A program made the position numbers and the translations under genes. Source: Phyto melanocephala (taxonomy: Eukaryota; Arthropoda; Insecta; Diptera; Rhinophoridae). Taken from it: a stretch of 64,000 nucleotides of DNA. Where the stretch lies: NCBI GenBank assembly GCA_941918925.1, contig OW799233.1:146756223-146820222 (forward strand), given 5' to 3'. The notes below the pieces were generated by a model. The model saw only the letters and a program-made list of their open reading frames with translations. It was not told where the DNA came from and did not search any database. Shown here piece by piece: positions 11,301 through 22,503 of this stretch; positions within the stretch are counted from its first letter, which is position 1, and every line of letters starts with the position of its first letter.

Positions 11301-14300
11301 TTAACGTTTTTAATTTAGCTATTATATTCTGTTACACAAAGCTGAAAAATTGCAATTATAATTCATGGTATTACATTTAAAGTTAACGGTTAAATGAGCT
11401 TAGCAAATAAGTCACTTTTAAATGAAAGTTTAGTTTTAAATATCTATAAATGACATCCTAGCTTTGGCTATTGGAAAGTTGTGCGTAAGCGGTGTAAGTA
11501 GTTGGATGCTGATGCTTCTCCAACGTGTAGAAAACTTAAACAACAACTTAAAGTTTCTAAAAATCTTTTGAAAAGTCATAACGTCCTATACCTATCCTCT
11601 TGATTATTGTTTAATTTAATTTTTTCAGATGGCACTTACCAGAATAGTAAACAGATGGCATAATAAAAAAAACAGAACTTTAATTACCTGAAAGTAAGAA
11701 AAATAAAAATATATTTTTAGAACATATAAAAATATTTATGCATATAGAGTATATTTATTTAATATGATTTATATGTGTTTAGTTATGTGCTGGTTTTAAA
11801 ATTCATATTGTTGAAAATACTTTCAACTAAAACTTAAATTAAATAACAAACTTTTAGAAAGTTTTAATAAATTATAAGTATACATATACTACATAAATTA
11901 AAAAATTTTTTGATACAACTATTGTATAAAATAGTGCTCTTAAAATTTTATATTATATCGTTTTTGTTAAAAAACCTTTTAAAGCAAAACAATTACCTTA
12001 ATAACAAACACAAATCAAAATATATCTGGCAATGTCGAACCTTATATACCTTTTCTGTGTGACAATTATGAGTGAAAAAAAATTTATGTTTTTGAAACAG
12101 AATACATAAAGAATGTATTGTACACATTTAAAAAAAGGAGAAAATTGTAAAATTATTTAACAAAATTTTTATTACGGAATATTCGTCTTTTGGAAAAAAA
12201 AAATGAGAAAACGAACAAAAAACTATAGTTCTTATATCGGCTAAACACTGCCTTTGCGTCGTCAACTTATCGAAAACATCGTAGAAACCGATTCAAATTA
12301 TTATTATTATTAAAACCGAACAGGAAAAACTGTATCAGACGGTTGGTGGTGAAATTTATAAACGGGATACAGAGCAATGCCTGTTAGCTTTGTTTTATAA
12401 CGTAACGTGGCGTTATTTGGTGAAGATTTAAGAACTTATTTAATTTCAAGGTAGCTACAGGCCTACCGATAGATAATCAACCAGCCAATGAAGTTTTCTC
12501 TGTAAATTGACCATCGTGCTCACTGTTTTCTAAATAGATAAAAACTAGCGAAAACCATTATTTCATTACATGTACTGCAAAAAAAAAGGTATGTAAACAG
12601 CATTTACAGGCCAGGTACGCACACATTTAATTTTATGTTGTACCAGTTAACCACAAGAAATGTAAACCTCATACGGTTAGAAAACCTTTTGTAAAATTTG
12701 GCTTTTGTGGGTAAAACAATATTGTAGAAGTTACAAGCTGAATGAACAACTTCTATATACTACTTACACATATACTGAAGAGTATAATAAGAAATAGGAA
12801 AATTTTTGACTATAGTAAACTTGTGTATGTGCAAAATACCCATTAAAATTGGTCTAAAATAATAAAGCCAATAAACATCTATATGTGAGTAGTTTGTATA
12901 CAAAAAGAAAAAAAAATTTGTATCTTATGTACTTCTTACACAAATGAAACATTTTGTAGCAGAGAGACTCAGGGAGATTGAAAAACTTTTAAAGTGAAAT
13001 TTAAAAAATAATGAAGAAAAACTGTAAATACATTTAAACTGACATTAAAAAAGTGGTTAAGGGTATTAAATGCTTAAATATCTTTGAATACAGTTGCATT
13101 CAAATTTTTAGTTATCTCCAGACATATATGTACCCTCTATTGGGATAAAACGTATGATTTAGTAGTTAAAATCGAAAACTTATTTGGAGCAAGAGTATTA
13201 AATTATAATAACGAATTCCTACCTAAAAATATTAATTTTCTCTAACAAGACAATAAAAATGTAGGGGAATTCAATAAATAAAAAACCTATTTGTTTTGTT
13301 AAATCAATTAATTAGATAAATTTATTCTAATTTAAGATCGTTTTTATCCAACTAAATTCTTAATGCTTTTTGGTATTAATAAAAGAAACCTTTAAAACAA
13401 GTTAATAAACAAGTGTTGTACAAAGTGTACTAAGTACAATCATGTGTAGTATGTGTCCAACAGTAGTAGTATAATAAAAACATTCTACACAACTTTCCAA
13501 AGTGTACCAAATTGTTCAGGTTATGTATTGGCAGCTACTGTTATATTATAGGTAAGACTATATATATACATACATACATGTGTATCATCATATCCTTTAG
13601 CTTATTTATAAGTATATATAAGGTTGTTGTTGTGGTTTTTCTAGGTTTTAATTTTTATTTGTATCATTTATACCTGTTCATACACGTAGACACAAAGTAA
13701 TTTTCAAACATGAAACTAACATTTTATGTTATTAACCAAAAATGAAATAAAAAAAACGAAGAAGAGTAGGGTAGAATTTTTTTTTTCTATTAGAATTAAC
13801 AAAAAGTGATAGTATAACAAGGTTTATAGAGAGTCCTTTAGTAGTTAAATTGTATACATGAACTTAACGTACAAACTAACACGGTCACAATATTTATGTC
13901 ATATGTATGTTTTTGTGTGTGTATATATGTATGTATGCATGTACATACATATATGAGTATAAGTTCGTTATTTCATAGTCCTAATATTGTTAACATTTTT
14001 ATGAGTTTTCTTTTAGAATTTTTATATTGTTCTGTAAGTATGGCTGCATGAATATACAAGTATATGTTATTTTTGATAATACATATGTACATACATGCAT
14101 GTGTTCATAAATATGTAGGCTAAGCTATAAGTAGTGTATTTGGTTAAGTAGTTTTTTCAAGTGGTTTGTTTAGTATCTAGTGCAATCATTCAACTGAATC
14201 TATTTGATTAAACTATTAAAAAAAATTTTTTTGTTCTTACACAAATACAAATTAAAGTCTAAAATTATCTCTTGTAATAGTAAAGGATAATAAATAAAAC

Positions 14301-14859
14301 TAGATTATTTTAATAACCGCCACTACAAAATGGTGTGTCATTCCGTTTGTAACACATAAAAATATTCATTTCAAACTCCATAAAGTATATCTTTTTTAAG
14401 TCCTGTTTTAATTGTTGGATGATTAAGATATGTCCTTCTGCTAAAAGTACGATAGCGCTCGAACAAGAGAAGATAGCGAGATGAAATTTTGTTAGAATAT
14501 TTCTAGTTCATCAAAAATTTTCGGTGTTAAATTGGGTTAAAATGGAAAGAGGGTTATGGTGTGTAATGCAGGATAAGGTCACTAAAAATTTCGAACATCG
14601 AATAAAATCTGATGGCGTCTAAACGCAATGACTCGTATTTAAATGTAACAAGTATATTTCTTAAGCAAAAAATTTGCTTCCCCGAAATTGCTTATTAAAA
14701 AAGGAGCAATAAAATAAATTAAATAAACAATTTATCTCGTTCAGTGTCTAGTTTAGTATATTTATTATATTTCAAATGTCCTAAAACCAACAAGAGATAT
14801 ACGAAGTTAAAAATCTGCAAGTACAGCTTTTTTGTCATTCTTATTTAAGTAGTGGAAAA
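8361..14859. other. 6.5 kb without a recognisable gene
   Basis: AT-rich DNA with simple runs and ATGTATGT/TACATACA-type stretches near 13560-13590, 13905-13960 and 14080-14110. Short frames at 9899-10114, 10449-10742, 10640-10837 and 13512-13700 lack family motifs. A dispersed repeat related to 160-264 sits at 11042-11120. No promoter, exon series or RNA gene could be supported. Confidence 0.5.
11042..11120 (+). repeat. Dispersed repeat, copy 2
   Basis: Begins tacacgcaaagaaaaa, then tatggtt and, after a gap, gaagagcaa. This is the inverse of the block at 160-264. The element type is unknown. Confidence 0.35.
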
Positions 14860-15320
14860 TGCAGGTGAAAAGCTTACTTCAACGCTAACTTCCCCTATAA
14901 CTTGTTTCAATGACCAAAGATTTTTGAGAAAGAATGTTCCCTGTGTTTTAATATCTAAGTAAAAATTATTATCAGAAATTACCTGGACAGACCTAATTAA
15001 CCGTTCACCTCTCACAAATGGAATAATCTTGTATTATTTTATTTTGTAAGCTCATGAAACCGACTGTGACTGCAAAATAATGCTGAAATTTTTTATAATA
15101 GATAATAAAGGTGATACGCCCACTTAAACGAACGCCAATGGACTCTATAATGCAATATGTAAGTTGAGTTCATTATCAGTCATTTCTATGACACTCTTAC
15201 TTTAACGCTCACTTCTCACGTTATGTACTATTATCGATATCATAGAAGCAACAGAGTTGAATGTGAGATGCTAAGATTTCGCCAACAAAATTTTCTGGTC
15301 ATTGTAATAATAAAACACGA
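14860..15320 (-). repeat. Old Helentron-like repeat, part 1
   Basis: On the minus strand this stretch carries worn forms of the gtgggcgttaaagtgggcgt blocks that mark the full repeats at 46957-48895 and 59110-61129. Here they read, on the plus strand, as acgcccactt, aacgctcacttct and similar. It continues at 16376-16840 on the other side of an inserted LINE. No coding content. Confidence 0.45.
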
Positions 15321-15330
15321 AATTTGAATG

Positions 15331-15353
15331 TAGGTTAGGTTAGGTTAGGTTGG
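15331..15353. repeat. (TAGGT)4 tail, insect telomere-type pentamer
   Basis: Four consecutive TAGGT units followed by TGG. The element it belongs to runs on the minus strand, where the tail reads as AACCT units at its 3' end. It takes the place of a poly(A) tail. The pentamer equals the TTAGG telomere repeat of many insects, but here it sits inside a chromosome arm at a LINE end. Confidence 0.8.
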
Positions 15354-16363
15354 AAAGGAGGGGCACTTAAAGCCCAAACCCATGACAGGTATACACCTAT
15401 GCCCAGTTGGCATGTTGTGCGCTCCATATGGAAAACGTAATTCCCAAAAAAAAACCATATACAAAATTCCCCATAAATAACGGACTAATCCAAGAACCCA
15501 GTCCCCTCAATGTAACTCCTAATGGATCTCCAGTTCGAAATCCCCAGGTATTCCAATATCGGCATAGTATCCACTATAAAATTCTCGAGCCTAATATGCC
15601 GAAACGCAGGATAATGACAGAGGTAGTGTACCAAAGTCTCATCCTCTTCCTCGCATGCTCTACATGTTGTTTTCTCAGATAATCTCATACGAGCTAGATG
15701 GGTTCTCAACTCCGTATGACCTGCAATTACACTGGTTAGTTTCCTAAGTGTTCGTATACTTAGTTTCAGAATCTCCTTTGACTTTGCAAGATTTGGGTCA
15801 CCCCAAAGTGTTCTTGTCACCTTACCGACATCATTGCTTTGCCATTCTCTGACATGTTCCTCCATTGCCCAACATTTAAGTTCATCCTTAAATCGTTTAA
15901 AGCGTTTAGCATTCTCCGAAGTTATAGTACTCAGAAGAGCTTTCATTTTGGATAATTTGTCGGCTTTTTCGTTACCGATCAGCCCGTGATGGCTTGGTAT
16001 CCATATTATCTCCAGATGTTCACAATTTGCAAATGAGTTTATTTGTCTCTTGCATTGCAGGACGTACCGGGATTCAACTTTATCCTTTCTCAATGTCTTA
16101 GTCACTGATAAGCTATCCGCAAAGATATGAATCGGGGCTTCGCTGTTTGTTTCCTTTATCCATTTAATTCCTTCCGTAATCGGCATAATCTCAGCCTGGA
16201 ATATGGTATTGTGATCTGGTAGACGGAAATATTTGCTTATATTTCGGCTTAAATATGCCATATAAGCCCATTCCCGTTTGGTCACCAATCTTTGAATCGT
16301 CTGTATAAAGATAGATTCCATGGGTGTTTCCCATCCTGATTATTTCATCCCATTCTCCCTCTT
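15333..16363 (-). mobile_element. 5'-truncated non-LTR retrotransposon (LINE)
   Basis: About 1.03 kb holding only the 3' end of a LINE: RNase H, a zinc-knuckle-like C-terminus, a 130-bp 3' UTR and an AACCT-repeat tail. It is flanked by an imperfect 12-bp direct repeat, aatttgaaYgta, at 15321-15332 and 16364-16375. This is the target-site duplication expected of target-primed reverse transcription. It interrupts an older Helentron-like repeat. An internal RNase H and a CX2C..H..C end fit the I/R1-type LINE group, but the exact clade is not certain. Confidence 0.75.
15485..16321 (-). pseudogene. LINE RNase H and C-terminal domain, frameshifted
   Basis: A 278-codon open frame. RNase H residues visible are E44 (QAEI), D69 (FADS), the WIPSHHG block at 107-113 and D121 in GNEKADKLSK. 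A C-terminal CRACEEEDETLVHYLCHYP block is typical of LINE polymerase ends. The first RNase H aspartate (YTDDSK) lies in another frame just upstream, around 16290. A frameshift near 16250-16270 therefore separates it from the rest, and the first 20 or so residues of the open frame are out-of-frame translation. An in-phase stop near 16365 coincides with the truncation point. It is a dead copy. The plus-strand frame at 15407-15682 is its shadow. Confidence 0.8.
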
Positions 16364-16375
16364 AATTTGAACGTA

Positions 16376-16840
16376 ACATGCATGCTTTAATGCCCACCTC
16401 CCATAAAACTATTATACTTAAAATTATACATATAAGTTCTTACAGGCAAAGATATTGGAAAATAATGGACTCTATAATACAATATCTAAGTTAGTTTCAA
16501 AAGTTATTTTGATATGACTACTTTAACGCTAACTCCTCAGAAAATATACTTTTAGAACGATTAAAAAGCTCACAGAAGCAAGAGAATTAGTTTTACGATG
16601 ATAAAATTTCGCTTACATAATACCAAAACATTAAGGTGACAGGTTAGCGCATACCTCTCATATTACGATTTATATAAATTTTAAATATTGGTCGCTATGC
16701 TTTTCCAAAAAATCAAAACTAAAAGCCTGAACAGTAATATGTAAGTCATGCTTAATTTATCGCCCACCTCCTGTATAAGGTTTTCCTTAGATTAATATAC
16801 CATAACCTCACAAAATAAATATGAATTTAGAACTATCTTC
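16376..16840 (-). repeat. Old Helentron-like repeat, part 2
   Basis: Continuation of the repeat at 14860-15320 beyond the inserted LINE. Plus-strand blocks such as taatgcccacctcccat, tttaacgctaactcctc and tcgcccacctcctg are inverse forms of the gtgggcgtta units. Strongly diverged. Confidence 0.45.
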
Positions 16841-17344
16841 AGCTACCGAGTCATAGCTTTCAGTTTTCCTAAAATAAAACATTCGAACTTTAATAAAGAA
16901 ACTAATAAAGATTATTCTATAGTGATTAGAGTTGTTAATAAACTAATAAATTTTGTGCTACAAAAGTACTACAAATTAGGGATAATACTAAATGAGCCCA
17001 TAATCCGTAGCTAAAAACGGAAGTCATTCCATAGTAAGTGTAAAAAAATACTATATTCTATATTTTATAATTTATAATCTCAATATATTTATGTATATAA
17101 ACGACAAAGTTACTAAATTTTTGAAAATATAGCTTTAGTTTGAAGATTTAGCTAGAGAGATGTAATTACAACGCTCACTTACAAATAGGTACTCAAAACA
17201 GTACTCACTTTTAAAGCACTAAACGTTTAGAACTTTTAAATGAAATATAGACGAATTTTTCAAATTGAAATTAAATTAACTTTATTCGAAATATAACTTT
17301 CTGGCATTTTAATTTAAGTAAGACTTTTAGGATAGGACTGCCAT

Positions 17345-17900
17345 TGCTGCCTCAAACGTTGTCTAATCTGAAGGTCCTACTATCGATGAGTTTTTACAAC
17401 ATCTGTAGCGATATATCGCCAACAACGGGGGAAATGTCGTCTTCAAAGTGGTCACTCGTTTGGGGTTTATTGGTGTAGACTAGCATATTCACATATCGTA
17501 ACTAAATATAGTATATATGTAGCTGTTAAATCGCACGATCTTGGAGGCTAAATTACTGTCCGTAACGTGAAATCATGCGGTAACCAAAAGTTTCCTTCAA
17601 TAAATCTTTTTGAAACTGCAACATTAACGAAAACAAAAAATAGTAGTCATGGCTCTCTAGCGGCCCAAAAAGCATATCAAAGAATCAGCCTTTTTGGACG
17701 TAAATGTGTCTCAACATACAACTGAGGACTATCATTACTCCAAATGCAGTAATTTTGTTTATTGACGTATACATTCAAACAAATGTGAGCTTCATTGCTT
17801 AACAAAATTAGCTTATGAAAATTTTGATAAACGACGTCGACCTATTCAAGTTGAAATACCAAACCAAACACTCGACAGATGACAAAATGGCCGCCAGTTA
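17345..17900 (-). pseudogene. DD41D-type mariner transposase relic
   Basis: Minus-strand motifs from high to low coordinate: LSNEAHICLNVYVNKQNYCIW (family SDEAHF.LNGYVNKQNCRIW) near 17830-17770, then SNDSPQLYVETHLRPKRL. Next are PPRSCDLT near 17550, the family block ahead of the third catalytic residue, and LVYTNKPQTSDHFEDDI near 17480-17440. The last is an ISLQML stretch. Between them are stops and frame changes, and the second-aspartate block is largely gone. No functional product. Confidence 0.7.
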
Positions 17901-17959
17901 AAAAAGTGCTGTTAACCTTAAGTTATGTAACTCTATAAAAAAGCTGATACTTTGATAAA

Positions 17960-20900
17960 ATAATCTAATTGTTTGTACTTACAGGTATCATTCAATTTTA
18001 ACGAAAGAACAAAAATTCGATTTATTTACTCTGCAATAATTTTAATTGAGATAAATCATTCAATCACAGTTCATAAGTTGTCATTGAACTCATAAATAGC
18101 TCTGTCCGCATTGAAAATGATGTTGCTATTTATAACTTAAGTGAGTCCAACGCAATGACATTTGTAATTATCATTGAGTTTTTAATGGCCCCTAAAATTG
18201 TTCACAAGCAAATTATATTGTGTTCATATCTCAAGAAATATGTGACAAGAAAATGCTTAATCATCACATTAAAAATCAAGTCATTACTTATTTACCTCCT
18301 AGTAAGAAAGGTAATATATAGTAGTCATGTATAGGTGTATTGTTCATTAATAGCAAGTCACTACCTTGTTTTCCCTGGGTAGATACATTGTGTACAAAAA
18401 AATGATGTTTCCAAAGGACATCCTAAGTTCAATGTCTTCAATATTGTTTAGTTTTTTTTTTGATTTTTCGATTATGAGACTTTCTGGAAAAAATAAACTT
18501 TTATGACAAACCTAAATGTTCCACGTAATCGTTAATTATCCTTAAGATCAAATTAATCCGAAACGAAACTTGCAAACTTAAGGTGCTTATGTAGTCATGA
18601 TATATTGAAAATATTTTGCACATTTATTAATAATTTGTGTAACATAAAGAGATTAACACTTTTTTTATTCAAATATGTAAATTATGTCCTTTTATTTATC
18701 ATTGCTTTATACGTTATGCACAGCTTTTTGTGTTACTATGTTTGCCTGTACGATATTTGTGTACAATTTTTTTTTATTAATTAAATTAAAACAAAGAAAA
18801 AAAATTCTTTATGACACTTTGACTTAAATTTTACACAGAAATCCCAATAGCAACCCATTCATTTTCCAACACGTTTACAGGCGAACTGGGCATTGGGGCA
18901 AGTAGTAACTATGAATACGTGTATAAAAACAAAACTTGTTCAATAGTTGGGACTTGAGGGGTTTTAAACATGTTTTTGTTTTAAAATTATAAGCCATAAT
19001 ATTTCTTGCATACAGTCAGGAGGAACACAAAGAGCAACTACAAAAAAAAGAGGATAAAAAGTTAAAAAATATATAAAAAAAAACAAATTGTTTTGCTAGA
19101 GATAATAACAATTTTTGAACTTTACACAAATTCCATAAAGAGCAATAAAAACAGTAAAAGGCCAGTATTTTAATTAACCTATATTTAAGAAGATTTCCAT
19201 CTGACAGTCTTCACTCACAGAAACATGCTTACACACACACACACACACATACATAACACTAATACATTTAAACTTAAATGACGCAACCTTGTATGAAAGT
19301 CTACTTTCTGTATATGCTCTTTACTAATGCATGTTTTGGGGCCAGGCTGTCAGCAAAATGTTTGTATGTGGCATGACTAAAACGAAAACCCCTATAATTG
19401 CTTTATTCTCACTAAACCAAAAAAAAAAAAAAAGCGATTGAAATTTTCTATAAAAAAGGTAAACTTAAAAGCATTGTTCGTTTAATCTAAAAGAAAAAAG
19501 GTTGCTGTTAACATCCTATTACACATGAGACTTTCAATGATTTCCTTTTTTCCCTTTAGATGTTGAAAAAAGGGACATAAGTTGAAAATTTGGTAAATGA
19601 AATGGGTTAGGGATGAAATGAAATTATATTTTATAAATAGGAAAATGTAGTTTAAAGGTTTCACAGAGTAAACCTCTCAATGCATACCAAATAATATTAG
19701 AGGTGATGAAGACTATTGAAATATTAGGACGACATCGATAATTTTTCTAGGATATAAGCTATACTTGTTGATGTAATTTGAAATGATTTGGGGAAACTTT
19801 AAATTAGGGAAATATTATGTTTTGTTTAAGAAAAGTATGTCATAAATATAATAAAGTTATTTCATAAAAATATTGTAGCTAAAAAGTTGTTTGAAAGATC
19901 TTAATCATAAACTTTAAAACTAAATATATACAAAGTCCTTTAAAATTAAAAAAAAAAAAAAATATTTTGATTAAAGTTTGATGAAAATAGAATTTTCTTT
20001 CTTAGTTTTGTTTACTTCTAACCCTAGAAATTCTTATAATTATAATATTAACAAAAAGGCACTTTATTGAATACTGCAGAAGTCTGAAAAGCAAATTTTT
20101 TTTGTTTATCCTAAATCATGGAACGGCTCGACATTTTTGTCTCACCTTTTTTAAATATCCGTAATTCTTATTTGATATTATAATATAACCTTGAATATTT
20201 AAGCTATGAAGTGGCATATTCTACATACAAATGTGGCCATATCCGAGTAAGGGGACCTCATGTGTGAAAATCAAGTTTTGAGAAACACGTATTTAAAGTT
20301 GCATAACGCATTATCACTGTGAACACAACTTCAGTTGGAAGATGCGATTTGGTATGGTTAGATATGATTGGGTGCCGGCTTTGGTGACGTCATGCCTATG
20401 TGGTGACATATTTTTTCCACCTTTTAGTGTGACCAAACCTTTGCTATTGTTGCTGCTCTGTTTGTTATGATCTCGATACTTGATTCTTAAGCCGCAAACA
20501 GTGACCGACGCAACAACGTTTCTATGGGGTAAATAAATTTTTATCAGAAATCTAACTTATTTTATCTTATTCTACATCATTTTAGGTACCAAAATCCCCA
20601 TTCACGGAGAAGATCACAAATATAAAAAATATGTTATAAAATATCCAGGAAATCTTTTGTGTGCTTTAATTCTATCTCATTTGTCTTATTACGAGCAAAA
20701 GTCGATACGATCATAGTAGAATAAAAAACTTGGTTTTATGTCAAAGGTTCACAATTTATAAATGTTAATTTTTAAACCTGGTAGTACACTTTAAAAAAAA
20801 AAGTTAAAACTGATCAAAAAGTTGAATAGGATCAAAAGCACGAGGCATGACAACTTCCAGACAAAGAAAATATATTAAATGGCATAGCTGTACATCTACA

Positions 20901-21010
20901 ATTCGTTAAAATCAGTTTAATTTTTCGAGCGAAAAATCGATAAAATTATAGGGACGTGGTACTCCAATACCAAAAAAATTAATTAAGTGTGAAAAATGAT
21001 GTTCCTATTT
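17960..21010. other. 3 kb without a recognisable gene
   Basis: AT-rich, with an (AC)9 tract near 19230-19250 and several poly-A/T runs. A slightly less AT-rich patch at 20330-20560 contains a palindromic TGACGTCA. No exon or mobile-element terminus was recognised. Confidence 0.45.
20385..20392. promoter_or_regulatory. CRE-like palindrome TGACGTCA
   Basis: A perfect TGACGTCA, the classical CREB/ATF site, within a short patch that also has ggtgacat and gtgacc repeats downstream. No transcript start or gene can be tied to it, so a chance match remains likely. Confidence 0.2.
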
Positions 21011-21018
21011 AGCATTAA

Positions 21019-22503
21019 CTCTGCTGTTAGATTTAGGCCATTTAGACCAACATTTTTTTTTATTTTAATAACTTTAAAACAGTAGTAAATAAATATTGTT
21101 TTGAAAATTCAATTCACGTGATTTTATTTTTTTAACAACATGGTTTTTTTCTTTAAGTATTTTACATCAAGTTGGACAAATTTTGTTATCTCGAATTAGA
21201 GATCATTTTATCAAAAATGTATTTTTATTTGACAGAAAAGAAAATATTAAGTTTTTTTGGGCTAATTTACAAATAGTTATTATTTTCATATTTTTCGAAT
21301 TAGTAATATTGTGCCCATGGAACGTAAATCTAAGAATATAGTATAAAAGAGCTGTTTTGCGGTTTCTGCAAAAAGAGTCAATCATTTCGTTAGCAATATC
21401 TACATGTTATACCAGAAACTAACCCTAAGCATCTTTAGACGAACAAAAAAAAATAATATACCGCTTGCCGAATTTAATAAGAAACAATCTCCAGTTGTTT
21501 CTTCGACACACTCTTACCAACAAAAACCAAATGTAGACTTATACAATTGGAGATTTGTTATCTATCAGTTATTTTTCGCTAAATCAAAATTAGTGCAGAA
21601 GTGGTTATATTTTACTTTTTCAAGTATTTAAATGATTTCAACATAACGCGTCGTCCATGGTTATTTTTCGGTTTTACAAATTTAGCTTTTCTAAGATATG
21701 ACTATGTTTTCCAGATATAGCCCGGCTTTGACTCGACTGCTTATCAAAATTCAAACCCTATTTCGTAGGTTTTGATGGCATAAATTATCGAATAAAACAT
21801 TATCCTTTAAACTTCAGAAGTTTAAAATTAATCGTAACATTTTCATAGCAGTAGTAGATTATTAAAAGAAGGATTTGCCAGCGCTTCAAAAAATCACAAG
21901 TTGGAGCATACTTGTCGTTACAACGCAGCTATTTCTGACTAAAAGGAAGCGTACTTAAAATCATACAAAAAATACCATGAACGTCTTCAATTTTTTAAAT
22001 ACCATGTGTAAATTTTATACACGGCAACTGTTTACTGAACTTATAAAATAAAAATGGACATGCCGGTATGCTTCTGTAAGAATAAGTTTAACAATATTTT
22101 CCCACAATGTGTTTTGTTCAATGTCTATTTAATTATCACTTAATTTTAATCTGCCGTAATAATTTGCATTTTCAAATATTATCTTTTTTATTGAAGGTGA
22201 AATGAAACACAAAACTATTGACATCATGTAAGTGCATCTATATAGTGCAAACCCTATTGGCCCCGGGTTGTGCTGATGTAATATTCTGAACAACATTTCC
22301 AATCGCTTCAGTAGTGATGGAAATAAGACTCAACACCATTTTGTTTTTAGGGGTTGCACCCAAGCCTGGTTCACTTTCGACTTCACAATTACCTGTTTCA
22401 TGTCATTCATTATCATTGCATTTAGGAGATATGTAATCAAATTAGATTTCAATTTTTCTCTTTATCTAGGATTCGGTTATTTTTTTTTTAATCTAACAGC
22501 AGG
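21019..22503 (-). mobile_element. piggyBac-like element, decayed
   Basis: The left end is TTAA (21015-21018) then CTCTGCTGTTAGATTTAGG. The right end, inverted, reads CCTGCTGTTAGATT and is followed outside by TTAC (22504-22507), one base from TTAA. The 13-bp CTGCTGTTAGATT is perfect in both ends. Inside, the minus strand carries a stretch resembling the C-terminal part of a piggyBac transposase. TTAA targets plus CYCTG ends fit the piggyBac superfamily. The left end of 45540-49818 has a related terminus. Confidence 0.5.
21203..21400 (-). pseudogene. piggyBac-like transposase fragment
   Basis: Reads VDIANEMIDSFCRNRKT followed by ALLYYIL. This resembles the GVD..DQM...Y.C.RKT.RW....FY.IL block after the catalytic core of piggyBac transposases. 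The usual RW after the RKT is missing. The frame upstream (21404-21720, minus) is broken by stops. The similarity is short and read by eye. Confidence 0.4.

Noticed and set aside
15331..15353. TTAGG repeats considered as a chromosome end or interstitial telomere
   Set aside because: Only four units, placed exactly at a LINE 3' end and inside its target duplication.
15407..15682. 91-codon plus-strand frame
   Set aside because: Lies antisense inside the LINE RNase H/C-terminal frame; a shadow.
20385..20392. Host promoter with a CREB site
   Set aside because: An 8-bp match alone, with no gene, TATA/initiator arrangement or transcript evidence; kept only as a low-confidence site.
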